From Simiduia litorea (lineage in GTDB: Bacteria > Pseudomonadota > Gammaproteobacteria > Pseudomonadales > Cellvibrionaceae), in NCBI RefSeq assembly GCF_042853465.1, contig NZ_AP031497.1:1054001-1118000 (forward strand): a stretch of 64,000 nt of DNA, read 5' to 3'. The notes beneath the pieces are model-generated. The model saw only the letters and a program-made list of their open reading frames with translations, did not search any database and had not been told where the DNA came from. A program made the translations under genes and the position numbers. Of the stretch, positions 1 through 8,242 are shown in pieces; the first letter of the stretch is position 1, and each line of letters opens with the position of its first letter.

Positions 1-2453
1 CCGATGTTAATGAAGGATGCATCAATTCTCTCAATGTCTCCTGCCGCGTTGCGAGTCACCTTGTCCTGAAATAATCCCGCTTCGGCATTTTGGTTGACGA
101 TATATTGCGCGGAGGCGTCTACGACGTCGTTTTGTTCAATCCAGAAAAAATCTAAGGCGGCGTATAAGCCTGGTAGCGTTGAAGGTGTCCAAACGATCCC
201 TAGGGTGCTGTTGTTGGAGCTTTCGGGTTCAAGGTTGGTCGAGCCTGAAAACTCCGTTAGAAACTGATTTCGCGTGGGGTCGCTCTGCTGGTTGCAACCC
301 ACGAGCACGCCAACACTGTTTGGGTTGGCGCAAGGATCATCTAAGAACGCCTGTGTGGTTTGGCCACCCTTATGCAGCTCATTCAGGCTTGGCGCGCGGA
401 AGCCCTTGGAGAAGGTGGTTCTGACCAATAGGTTGGCTGTTGGCTGATATCTTAGCCCGGCTTTTGGTGTCACGGCGGTGCCGAAGTCGCTGTAATGGGA
501 GATGCGGCTGGCGATTTCTAAGTCTAGATGGTGGGCCCAGCTTGTATTTTGTGCCAGAGGTATTTGAAGTTCGGCAAACATTTCAGTGATGTTGCGCGCG
601 CCTTCGGTGGCGGTGTCTTCGCCGCCGCCAATATAGAAGTCGTTATTTTCCAATGTGTTGGGTTTTCTGCTGGTGGATTCGCGTCGAACTTCGAACCCGC
701 CAGCGGCCAATACTTCGCCGCTGGCTAACGCCGCCAATTGCGAGTCCAAGCTGAGAGACAGCCCCATGAGTTGGCTGTTGCCGCGCACATTGTTGTCAAT
801 GCGAATATAGTCGGCCATGTCCTGAGTAATACTACCTTCAGGGCCAAAGACATTCAGTGGGACGCAGCTGGCAGCGGCGTTGCATAGCGTGTCATCGCCC
901 AGCGCCCGTTGGGTTTTGAGGCCGCTTAGCAGGTTTGTGCTTTCAAGTTGGGCGTTGGTTCGGCTCCAGAATTGGTTTAATTGCCAGCGAATGACGCCGT
1001 CGTCGCCTTCTAGTCCAATGTTGAGGCGGTAGGCTTGAGCGTTATTGATTTGCTCTCTCGGCCCCAGTTCAACAAGCCTTTTTCGAACGTCCCCAAGGGT
1101 TTGCCCAAAAGGGTTGTAAATATTGCTCGAATCAACGTCGATGGGCTCGGCTTCAAAACCAGTAAATAGTGGTGTGGGAGCCAAGGTAATGCTGGCTTCT
1201 GTACCCGTGTAAGACGCGTCGATAAACACGCTGGTGGTGTGGTTCAGTTCGAGCCTGGCCGTTGAAAAGAGGCTTGCTCGTGTCGAAGGTGATATGGAGC
1301 TGGTAAATGCGGGGTAGTCGAACAGATCGTTGACTGAGGCCGGTTCAAAGTCCGAGCTTGAGCTGCCGTCTTGGCCTTTGATGAGGGTGAGGACTTGATC
1401 GTTCACGGTGATGCGCCCGTCGGGCGTTGCACTGGATCGCAAATCGGCGCCGCCTTTGGCTAGGTTATTGGCGCTGCGAGCGACTTCTCTATCGCGACTC
1501 ATGATGCCTTGCTGGTCGAAGTAAGAGGCGGCGACCATGAGCGAAGCTGTGTTGGATTGGGTACCCCAGAGCAGGCTGGTGGTGGCAGTTTCTAAGTCTG
1601 AACGCGACGTTTCGCCGTAAAATTGTTCGACTTGAAATCCCTCAAAGTTGCTCCTGAGGATGATATTAACAACCCCAGCAATGGCGTCAGACCCATAAAC
1701 GGCGGATGCGCCATCTTTAAGGATCTCGATGCGCTCGACCGCAGCGGGGGGGATGGAGTTCAGGTCGATCGCATCGCCTGCTAGGCCTGAATAGGCCGTT
1801 CGTTGGCCATTTAGTAGGACCAACGTGTTATTGGCTGGTAGCCCTCGAAGTGTGACCGTTGCCGTGCCGTCACCGCCATTGCTAACCGCGGTAGAGGTTG
1901 AGTTCCCGGCGACTGTAGGGATGAATTTTAAGAACTCACCTAAGGTCTGAGCACCGCTCGCAGCCAGCTCGGGTTGGGAGATTACATCTATGGGTGAGGC
2001 GCCGGTGACATAGCTTTTTCTGATGCGCGAGCCGGTAATGGGTTTGCCTTCAACCGCAATCTCCTCTTGATAAAGGTTGAGGTAGTACTCGTCGGGCTGC
2101 TCAGCCTCGGCCGCAGCCAAGGTGATTGCGATGACTTGGCTGTTGATGATTTTGTAGCTGAGGCCAGAGTTAGCGAGAAGCAGATTGAGTGTTTCAAGGG
2201 TTGAAAGCGTTGTTTCTTGCGGCGCCACGGTGGGGGTGAGCTTGCCTTTGAGCAGGCTGCTAGGGAATACGATGCTGACATCGCCTTCGCGGCCCAACTT
2301 AATCAGGCTGTCTGAGAGCGGTACGGGGCTCGCTTGGCGGTTATCGTTAGAGAATACCACTTGGCTGTCGAGTGCAGCAAAAGCCGAACTCGATAATAGT
2401 GTGGCGACTGCGAACCATGCCCTGGCTGCATTGCGGGGTATTAGTTTGTGCAT
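1..2453 (-). CDS. TonB-dependent outer-membrane receptor with STN signalling domain (3' end cut by window)
   Basis: Outer-membrane active-transport receptor driven by TonB. The minus-strand frame opens with ATG at 2453-2451 and runs without a stop to the window edge, at least 817 codons. A signal peptide (about residues 1-26, ending SAFA) is followed by a short STN domain (about residues 35-105), the part that in FecA/FpvA-type receptors contacts a FecR protein. A plug domain follows (motifs TVTLRGLPANN, VLLNGQR, EILKDGASAVYGSDAIAGVVNII), then beta-barrel sequence; near the edge it reads VDASAQYIVNQN. Next upstream on the same strand are a FecR and a FecI-type sigma factor, so it is probably both transporter and signal input of that system. 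The plug resembles large receptors for organic substrates more than siderophore receptors, but the ligand is not identifiable. The C-terminus lies outside the window. Confidence 0.93.
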   Translation of the reverse strand, partial: MHKLIPRNAARAWFAVATLLSSSAFAALDSQVVFSNDNRQASPVPLSDSLIKLGREGDVSIVFPSSLLKGKLTPTVAPQETTLSTLETLNLLLANSGLSYKIINSQVIAITLAAAEAEQPDEYYLNLYQEEIAVEGKPITGSRIRKSYVTGASPIDVISQPELAASGAQTLGEFLKFIPTVAGNSTSTAVSNGGDGTATVTLRGLPANNTLVLLNGQRTAYSGLAGDAIDLNSIPPAAVERIEILKDGASAVYGSDAIAGVVNIILRSNFEGFQVEQFYGETSRSDLETATTSLLWGTQSNTASLMVAASYFDQQGIMSRDREVARSANNLAKGGADLRSSATPDGRITVNDQVLTLIKGQDGSSSSDFEPASVNDLFDYPAFTSSISPSTRASLFSTARLELNHTTSVFIDASYTGTEASITLAPTPLFTGFEAEPIDVDSSNIYNPFGQTLGDVRKRLVELGPREQINNAQAYRLNIGLEGDDGVIRWQLNQFWSRTNAQLESTNLLSGLKTQRALGDDTLCNAAASCVPLNVFGPEGSITQDMADYIRIDNNVRGNSQLMGLSLSLDSQLAALASGEVLAAGGFEVRRESTSRKPNTLENNDFYIGGGEDTATEGARNITEMFAELQIPLAQNTSWAHHLDLEIASRISHYSDFGTAVTPKAGLRYQPTANLLVRTTFSKGFRAPSLNELHKGGQTTQAFLDDPCANPNSVGVLVGCNQQSDPTRNQFLTEFSGSTNLEPESSNNSTLGIVWTPSTLPGLYAALDFFWIEQNDVVDASAQYIVNQNAEAGLFQDKVTRNAAGDIERIDASFINI

Positions 2454-2598
2454 CTCTCTCGCATTTTTGGCTGCCACCTCTCTTAGTTGGAGGTTGGTCA
2501 TTCCTAAAAAGGTGCCCGATTTGGTGTAATTACCCAAAATAGACAAAATCCACTCGAGGCTTACCTCAAATGGAGTCGTTTAATAGAGAGGTTATATA

Positions 2599-3594
2599 TT
2601 ATTCGCTACGAGCATACAAGCGAGCGCTGTCGCCGCTGGTGTCCTGCTGTAGGTCAAATGTGGTGATAAGAGCCGTTAATGTTGACTCGGGCGTCTGCAG
2701 ACTAAACGTGCCGGAGACTCTAAGTTTTGCCAATGATGGGTCGGAGCTATCCACTGGCGCTTTGAGGTAGCGGTTGAGTTCGTTTAGGGCAGTTGTCAGG
2801 GGCTGATTTTCAAGGACTAAGAGCTTGTTTCTCCACGCCAGTGCTTGGCGCGCATTCGTGGTTCGAACAGTGGATAAGCCCTGCATATCAATAGACAGGC
2901 CTTCATCCGCTTTAACCAGCAAGGATTCCGGCTTGATTTGCGGCTGGGTTTCCCTTTCTTTGACGCTCACAATGCCTTCGATGACGGTTACTTTGACAGT
3001 TGAGGCGTCGCGATTGATGCCGAAGGCCGTGCCTACGGCTGTTACCGTGCCTTCCCCAACGTCAACCACAAAGGGGCGAGCTTTGTTGGAGGCCACTTTA
3101 AAGAAGGCTTCGCCACCGTCTAAGATCAGTTTTCGCTCTGAATCTGAATACTGAACGTGAATTTGGGAGTTGGTGTTTAGGTTTATGGTCGAGCCATCAG
3201 GCAGGCTGATGTTCTTCTGCTCGCCAATTTCAGTCGTATAGTAAAGCGTGTCAATATCCGAGCTCGGCGTGTTGTTAAAAAGGCCAAAGCCCAAAAATGC
3301 AACGAGTACAACTGAGGCAAACGCTACGGCGTGCCCACTGGGGAACCAGGAGGTAATCGAGCGCTTCGGCTCTAGATCTGAGCTAAGGAAAGCTTGTGCT
3401 TGTGTTGAGTATTTCAGCGCGCCTGTGGTTTGCCAGTCGCTCAGGGCGTTGTCAAACGCGAGTTCATGGTTTGCATCACTGTTTAGCCAATTTGAAAAGG
3501 CGGCTTTGTCAGCATGGGTGGCAGCATCAGAGCGTAAGCGTGCAATCCAGCCGCTAGCTTCGAGTGATATATGGTTTTGCTCTGCTGCGTTCAC
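2599..3594 (-). CDS. FecR-family anti-sigma / sigma-regulator protein
   Basis: Inner-membrane regulator that relays the state of the outer-membrane receptor to a cytoplasmic ECF sigma factor. 331 residues from a GTG start preceded by AGGA at a 7-base spacing. The N-terminal cytoplasmic part (about 10-60) has the DUF4880 pattern (SGWIARLRSD, FSNWLN). A single membrane helix lies near residues 88-106. The periplasmic FecR domain follows (about 120-215; ISLPDGSTINLNTNS, GEAFFKV, VTAVGTAFGI), then a C-terminal DUF4974/STN-like part (about 255-325). The receptor gene starts 145 bases downstream. Upstream, 447 bases separate it from the sigma gene, which is unusually wide for such pairs. The inducing ligand cannot be read from the sequence. 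Confidence 0.93.
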   Translation of the reverse strand: MNAAEQNHISLEASGWIARLRSDAATHADKAAFSNWLNSDANHELAFDNALSDWQTTGALKYSTQAQAFLSSDLEPKRSITSWFPSGHAVAFASVVLVAFLGFGLFNNTPSSDIDTLYYTTEIGEQKNISLPDGSTINLNTNSQIHVQYSDSERKLILDGGEAFFKVASNKARPFVVDVGEGTVTAVGTAFGINRDASTVKVTVIEGIVSVKERETQPQIKPESLLVKADEGLSIDMQGLSTVRTTNARQALAWRNKLLVLENQPLTTALNELNRYLKAPVDSSDPSLAKLRVSGTFSLQTPESTLTALITTFDLQQDTSGDSARLYARSE

Positions 3595-4041
3595 TGCTAT
3601 TTCCTGCGATGCGCTTGCATCATTAAAATCGTGGTTTCGTTAAATCCGGCGATAGTTAGGCTTTCGCCCCTAAATGTCCGTATTAGTTAGACGTATCGCT
3701 CGGTTTGTAAGTCTTGGACATTGCCGAGACCAAATAATTCATCGTTCTATAACACTTGCCCCCACTCGTTTTACTGTAGATAGGGCTTCGATAGTTTCGC
3801 TATCTCGGCGAGACTTTTATAGCGGCTTCATCGCTATAAAGTTTTATTTCGTCGATTTTCTCTGCGTTTGTAGCTATTTGTTGCTGGTAAACGCTTGTTT
3901 TATCTCAAATGTGTCCCGTTCAGGGCGCGCGATATTAGCACAGGGTGGATTAAATTGGCACCCTTGTTGTGCCCTTCCAGTCATTTAGACGAACAGAGAT
4001 TCATAGCTCGCAAGAAAAGATTTGAAAAAAGTGATCTAGCG
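3595..4041. other. 447-base gap between fecI-type and fecR-type genes, with two small hairpins
   Basis: No gene can be supported here on either strand. Two adjacent perfect inverted repeats are visible. At 3790-3804 a 5-bp stem (GATAG/CTATC) encloses a 5-base loop. At 3818-3838 a 7-bp stem (TATAGCG/CGCTATA) encloses a 7-base loop. The gap must hold the translation signals of the FecR gene and possibly its own promoter, perhaps one read by the neighbouring ECF sigma factor. No convincing -35/-10 pair was recognised by eye. Plus-strand open frames at 3674-3988 and 3895-4092 have no recognisable family signature. Confidence 0.5.
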
Positions 4042-4587
4042 CTAGATTTCGCTGGCGCCGACCCTTTCCAGTGCCTTTCTGCACGCTTTTAGTGCTTGCA
4101 GTATGTATTTTTCGACACTTGATACCGAAATTGCCATTTCCTGCGCAATTTCCGCATAGGAAAGACCTTTCAGGCGATGCAGTAGAAAGGCTTGGCGGCA
4201 TTTTAACGGTAGCTTGCCGATGGCCTTTTCCATTTCGTTGAGTTGCTGTTTCGCCGCGAGTAGGCGTTCAGGCGTGCAGTAATCAGGCATGGCGCCTGGA
4301 ATTTCGTAGTCGGCTAGCTGCCTAGTTACCTCACCTTGGAGGTAGTTGCTGTGTAGTTTTTCTCGCCTGATTTGATCGATCGCGAGATTAGAGGCGGTTT
4401 GATATAGATAGGCTTTTGGGTTATCCAACTCGCCGGCTTCGGCAAGCTTTTGTATGCGGATAAAGGCATTTTGGGCTATATCTTCGGCATCTTGCGCGCT
4501 CTTCATCTTTCGAGTCAGGTAGCGCACCAATCCCGTAGCATGGCTATCAAACAGTTGTTCGAGCATTGATTTTTTAGGTAATGCCAT
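4042..4587 (-). CDS. ECF RNA polymerase sigma factor, FecI-like
   Basis: Extracytoplasmic-function sigma factor predicted to direct RNA polymerase to the receptor and FecR promoters. 181 residues, typical of the group. Region 2 lies at about 10-75 (LFDSHATGLVRYLTRKM, DAEDIAQNAFIRI, YLYQTASNLAIDQIRR). Region 4 lies at about 115-170 (LPLKCRQAFLLHRLKGLSYA, then an EIAQEMAISVSSVEKY helix-turn-helix). This matches FecI-type sigma factors paired with FecR and STN-bearing receptors, exactly the genes that follow on the same strand. It is divergent from the secreted unknown at 4783. Cell-surface signalling by the trio is inferred from family and context. Confidence 0.94.
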   Translation of the reverse strand: MALPKKSMLEQLFDSHATGLVRYLTRKMKSAQDAEDIAQNAFIRIQKLAEAGELDNPKAYLYQTASNLAIDQIRREKLHSNYLQGEVTRQLADYEIPGAMPDYCTPERLLAAKQQLNEMEKAIGKLPLKCRQAFLLHRLKGLSYAEIAQEMAISVSSVEKYILQALKACRKALERVGASEI

Positions 4588-4707
4588 GTACCAAAGGTGT
4601 CTTTAGGTTGGATATTTTGTCGTTATGGGCGCTTTTCCCTAACTAGGGCGTATCGAGCGAGTGGCGTTTTATATCACAGGCGCAGTTTATAGGACAGCGC
4701 TTGCACT

Positions 4708-4726
4708 TCGCAACAGCAGGTTGCGA
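4708..4726. repeat. Inverted repeat in the divergent sigma factor / unknown-gene promoter region
   Basis: A perfect 7-bp inverted repeat, TCGCAAC and GTTGCGA, with a 5-base spacer lies between the divergent genes starting at 4587 and 4783. Its location would suit an operator for either gene. No regulator can be assigned and chance occurrence is possible. Confidence 0.35.
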
Positions 4727-4782
4727 CTCAGAGCTGTTGCCTCAGGTATGATACATCGCTTAACGACGAGGGATATCGAGTA

Positions 4783-5568
4783 ATGATTAATGCAGTGATG
4801 CACCTACTATCGTGGGGGTTGGTGATTGTTTTGGTTTGGGGGCATATGGGTGCCGCTCCGGTGCAGAAAAAAAATGAGTTTCGCGGCGTAGCCGAGCTTG
4901 GGCAGGGAACCTACTTGGTTGCCGCTGGCGAGGCTAACCGATTTGGTCTGCTGAAATACGATGACACTGGGCTGGGTTTTCGCGCCATAAAGATTGATGA
5001 CTGGGAGGGGCGCTTAGCTGGGCAGCTGATCGGTCTCTGCGCCGTAAAAGGCTATGAGGGCGAGGTTGTGGCCGCCATCGTGCAACCAGGTGAGCAAGCT
5101 TCACTGGTGCATCTTCAAGTGCGTAATTGGTCCAAAACGCCTAAAGCCACAATCTTGGGGCAGGCTCTAGTGCCCAAAGCGCTGGCGTTAACGGCGTTGA
5201 GTTGTGGTCAGGCGTCGCAATCGGCTATGGCGCTCACGCTATTTAGTGAAGGGCAGCGTTTCTCTGCCGAGTACTCTTTTGAGGATCATACACTGTCGAG
5301 CTTACAACCCGCCGCGTTGGAACTTAATCCTCTGAGTGCTTATGAGGATGCTCGTGGTTGGTGGCTAGCCATCCCTGAGTCAGCTGGGCAGGGCACGGTT
5401 ATTTGGTCATTTCCCTTTAGCGGGGATGCCTTCCCAGCTTTTCGCTTAGATGGATTCCGGGTTACAGGTATTGCCTCCGGCCCAGCGGGTTATGATATTA
5501 GTGTGGTCACCTCTGACCCGGGGTTGGGCAGCGTCTGGCGCCCCTTGCGAGTGCCATTAGCCCAGTAG
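4783..5568 (+). CDS. Unknown secreted or membrane-anchored protein
   Basis: I do not recognise this 261-residue protein. The N-terminus has a hydrophobic stretch (about residues 6-22) ending near HMGAAP, consistent with a signal peptide or an anchor, so the rest is probably periplasmic. The remainder is rich in Gly, Ala, Leu and aromatics with repeated short strand-like segments (YLVAAGEANRFGLLKYDD, WWLAIPESAGQGTVIWSF). This suggests a mostly beta fold, possibly a small propeller, but no repeat is clear enough to claim. It is divergent from the ECF sigma gene, and its stop overlaps the stop of the convergent HDOD gene by 12 bases. An alternative ATG at 4798 would shorten the N-terminus by five residues. 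Confidence 0.75.
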   Translation: MINAVMHLLSWGLVIVLVWGHMGAAPVQKKNEFRGVAELGQGTYLVAAGEANRFGLLKYDDTGLGFRAIKIDDWEGRLAGQLIGLCAVKGYEGEVVAAIVQPGEQASLVHLQVRNWSKTPKATILGQALVPKALALTALSCGQASQSAMALTLFSEGQRFSAEYSFEDHTLSSLQPAALELNPLSAYEDARGWWLAIPESAGQGTVIWSFPFSGDAFPAFRLDGFRVTGIASGPAGYDISVVTSDPGLGSVWRPLRVPLAQ

Positions 5569-6369
5569 CTCGTCTAGACCTGAGTCAATCGCTTTAGTTT
5601 CGGCCAATCTGTTTTTCATCTGGTCGACATCTATGCCAATGGATTTGGCAATGTGGTCTGGGAATTCGGCCAGCATTTGCTCGGGCTGTTTACTGGCGTT
5701 CAGGGACAGGATGAACATTGCTAGGTAGACCGTTTTGGCATAGGGTGCGGGTTGCTCGGGAGAGAGTTGGAAGCGCACGGCGTCTACTATTTCCTGCGGA
5801 AAGCGCCAGCTTTGTGCCAGTTCGGCGCCGGCCTCGGTAAAGTCGAAGCCAAGTTGGCGATCTTGTATTTGTTTTCGGTCTTGCCCTTGGCCTACAGCAC
5901 TATCGATTACTATCGCTTTGTCTGGCGTCAATATGTGGATGAGTAGGCCGCCAATATTGTGCATCATGCCGCAAGTGAAGGCGATTTCTGAGTCTAGCTT
6001 GGTAAATTTCGCTAGCCACTTGCACAGTGCTGCACAGGTAAAACTGTTGCGCCAGAATTGTTTGATATCGAATCCCTCGGGTGCCTTAAAGGCCGAGGTC
6101 AGGCCAGAGGCTAACACTAGCGTTCTCAGAGCGTTAAAACCCAAGACAACCACGGCATCATTCACCGAACCTATCTTGCGGTTGCCGCCGTAGCGTGCGG
6201 AATTGGCCATTCGCAGCACCTTGGCGGTGAGTACTTGATCCGACGCTAGCTTCTTTGCAATGTCATCGGTGTTGATATCTTCATTTCCAAAGCTCTCAAT
6301 CAACTCTTGTACCACCTTGGGTATGTTGGGTAATTGTTGCGCTTTGTTCATCATGTCTTTTAGTGGCAT
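5557..6369 (-). CDS. HDOD domain signalling protein
   Basis: Single-domain HDOD protein of 270 residues, start ATG with AGAGG 8 bases upstream. HDOD proteins are catalytically degenerate relatives of HD hydrolases that act as protein-interaction modules in bacterial signalling, often with c-di-GMP or two-component proteins. The domain covers roughly residues 10-215 (LPNIPKVVQEL, ASDQVLTAKVLRMANSA, AVVVLGFNALRTLVL). The usual His-Asp doublet reads HN in GMMHNIGGLL, supporting loss of hydrolase activity. It is divergent from a diguanylate cyclase gene and overlaps the convergent upstream gene by 12 bases at their stops. The partner is unknown. Confidence 0.9.
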   Translation of the reverse strand: MPLKDMMNKAQQLPNIPKVVQELIESFGNEDINTDDIAKKLASDQVLTAKVLRMANSARYGGNRKIGSVNDAVVVLGFNALRTLVLASGLTSAFKAPEGFDIKQFWRNSFTCAALCKWLAKFTKLDSEIAFTCGMMHNIGGLLIHILTPDKAIVIDSAVGQGQDRKQIQDRQLGFDFTEAGAELAQSWRFPQEIVDAVRFQLSPEQPAPYAKTVYLAMFILSLNASKQPEQMLAEFPDHIAKSIGIDVDQMKNRLAETKAIDSGLDELLG

Positions 6370-6495
6370 GGCTCGACCTCTATTTAACGTTGACCGGCTC
6401 AGAGTTTAGTGCAGAAATTGATGGCTGCTACCGAATTCTGACGAGTGCCTTATTCCGTCTACACTGAGAAGAGATCTTTCATATTAGAGGTAGGC

Positions 6496-8154
6496 GTGCG
6501 GCGATTAACTTTTCAGCAAGGCTATTTGTTGCGAACAAGAGCGATCTGGTTGGGTTGCGCCGCCTTTGCCTTCCTTTTAGCTGCGCAATTGGGGGTCAGG
6601 TATTACTTTAACCTGCCGGTGATGTTGCAGTTGGTAACAGTTGCTGATAGTAAGGACCGATTGCGGGTGGAGAAGGTTCTATCTCACCGACTGGCGGTTT
6701 ATGAGAGCCGGGTTGCCGATAATGCGCTGTGGAATGACGCCTTTGAATTTGTCACGCAGCCAAACGATACTTTTATCAAAAGTAATTTCGATCGGCGTAC
6801 TTTGATTGATAATGATTTGGATGGTGTCATATTTCTCGATACGCAGGGCAAGGTGATATGGCAGTATGGCTTGCACTTTGATCACGAGACACGTGCCGAT
6901 TCACAGCTTACAGAGCCGCCAATTATCGGTGCACAACTACTACAGGCATTTTATATCGAGCCGCAAAGACCGGCGCAGGGCCTGTTCGAAACTCGTACGG
7001 GCTATGTTCGGGCTAGCGAGGGCGCCCTTGTTTATTCTGCATCACCTATATTTCCAACTAATCTTGGCGACGACGAGTTAAAAAGTCGCGGCACATTGGT
7101 GATGTGGGCTTGGTTGGACGATCAGTATTTTCAATCGCTGGCCGAGCAAACCAAGCTAGATGTGACGGCGCGATATTTAGTTCAAGGCGAGGAATCCCTT
7201 GAAAGCTCGTGGCGCCATTTGCTGGTTCAGTCTGAGGGCCTTCGCAATGCCGACGATCAGCTTGCTTGGTTGTTGAAGGATATTAATGGTGAGCCAGTCT
7301 ATTTGTTGAGTATTCAGTTTGAGCCGCTGGGGCCCGAGTATCAGCTCTTTTCTCAGGCAATTTTAGTTGGCGTTATTGCAGCGTTGTTGTTGATAGTAGG
7401 TTTGGCTCTGGTGGTGAAAGTTTGGTTGGTCAATCCGTTGACGGCTATTGGGCGGCAAATGGATGACATTACAGAATTTGGTACTTATGAGGATCGGTTG
7501 TCGGTCAGAAGCTATGGCGAGCTGGAGCAGTTGGCCAGCCAATTTAACTTGCTGCTTGATGAAGTTTGCCGACAGCAGGATTTAGCGAGAAAAAAGCACG
7601 CTAAGCTACACTTGGCTTCCATTTCAGACGGCTTAACAGGCTTGGCTAATCGGCGCTACCTTGATCAGTTTATGGATGAATCTTGGGAAAAAGCTAAAGC
7701 TCAACGCGCTACCTATAGCTTGATATTAATCGATATCGATTTCTTCAAAAAATATAACGACAACTACGGGCATGCCGCAGGCGATCGCGTGTTGAGTCAA
7801 GTCGCTCAGCTGCTTCAATCTTTCCAGCCAAACCTAGAGGCGCTCACTGCTCGCTATGGTGGCGAAGAGTTTTCAATGGTGATTGTTGGCGCCAGCCGCG
7901 AGGCGGTTGCTACCCTGTGCTCGAGTCTTTGTGCCGCCGTCCGCGAGCAAAAAATTGCGCACCTAGGCTCATCCTTTGGCCATTTAACGGTGAGTGTCGG
8001 CGCGGTATCTCTTTTTGCGGGAGAGCCGCTACCTGAATCCTTGGGCGGTCCAAATCCACTGAGAACTATTTTTAAGGCGGCGGATTCTGCCCTATATCAA
8101 GTAAAAAATAGTGGGCGCAATAACTATAAAATGGGCGTAATTGACGAATATTAG
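6496..8154 (+). CDS. Membrane diguanylate cyclase, CHASE4-HAMP-GGDEF
   Basis: Predicted c-di-GMP synthase with a periplasmic sensor. A first membrane helix is followed by a CHASE4-type periplasmic domain (DNALWNDAFEFV, DLDGVIFLDTQGKVIWQYG), a second helix (ILVGVIAALLLIVGLALVV), a HAMP linker and a C-terminal GGDEF domain beginning at DGLTGLANRRYLD. The active-site loop reads GGEEF, an active variant. I see no RxxD inhibitory site before the loop, so product inhibition may be absent. The GTG at 6496 is chosen because AGAGG precedes it at about 5 bases; a GTG at 6445 would add 17 residues but lacks a clear ribosome site. It is divergent from the HDOD gene. The ligand is unknown. Confidence 0.92.
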   Translation: MRRLTFQQGYLLRTRAIWLGCAAFAFLLAAQLGVRYYFNLPVMLQLVTVADSKDRLRVEKVLSHRLAVYESRVADNALWNDAFEFVTQPNDTFIKSNFDRRTLIDNDLDGVIFLDTQGKVIWQYGLHFDHETRADSQLTEPPIIGAQLLQAFYIEPQRPAQGLFETRTGYVRASEGALVYSASPIFPTNLGDDELKSRGTLVMWAWLDDQYFQSLAEQTKLDVTARYLVQGEESLESSWRHLLVQSEGLRNADDQLAWLLKDINGEPVYLLSIQFEPLGPEYQLFSQAILVGVIAALLLIVGLALVVKVWLVNPLTAIGRQMDDITEFGTYEDRLSVRSYGELEQLASQFNLLLDEVCRQQDLARKKHAKLHLASISDGLTGLANRRYLDQFMDESWEKAKAQRATYSLILIDIDFFKKYNDNYGHAAGDRVLSQVAQLLQSFQPNLEALTARYGGEEFSMVIVGASREAVATLCSSLCAAVREQKIAHLGSSFGHLTVSVGAVSLFAGEPLPESLGGPNPLRTIFKAADSALYQVKNSGRNNYKMGVIDEY

Positions 8155-8203
8155 CTTAATTTTCGGCTTTGATTGGTCAAAATACACGCAGTTCAGCCTG
8201 CCG

Positions 8204-8212
8204 TGTTATACT
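8204..8212 (+). promoter_or_regulatory. Extended -10 promoter candidate for rhlB
   Basis: TG at 8204-8205, one base, then TATACT at 8207-8212 form an extended -10 element about 30 bases before the rhlB start codon. No good -35 hexamer is visible at 17 bases upstream, as is common with extended -10 promoters. Not tested. Confidence 0.45.
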
Positions 8213-8242
8213 CCCGCGCCTTAATCCGGTGAGTATTCCACA

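Noticed and set aside
179..728. Two plus-strand frames (179-424 and 528-728) opposite the receptor gene
   Set aside because: They are antisense to a continuous receptor frame with clear beta-barrel sequence and show no family features of their own.
3674..3988. Plus-strand 104-codon frame in the sigma/FecR gap
   Set aside because: No ribosome site, no family signature, odd composition, and it runs toward the sigma gene; part of it covers the two hairpins. Treated as non-coding.
6445..6495. Upstream GTG start for the CHASE4 cyclase
   Set aside because: The GTG at 6496 has AGAGG at suitable spacing while 6445 has none; kept as an alternative only.
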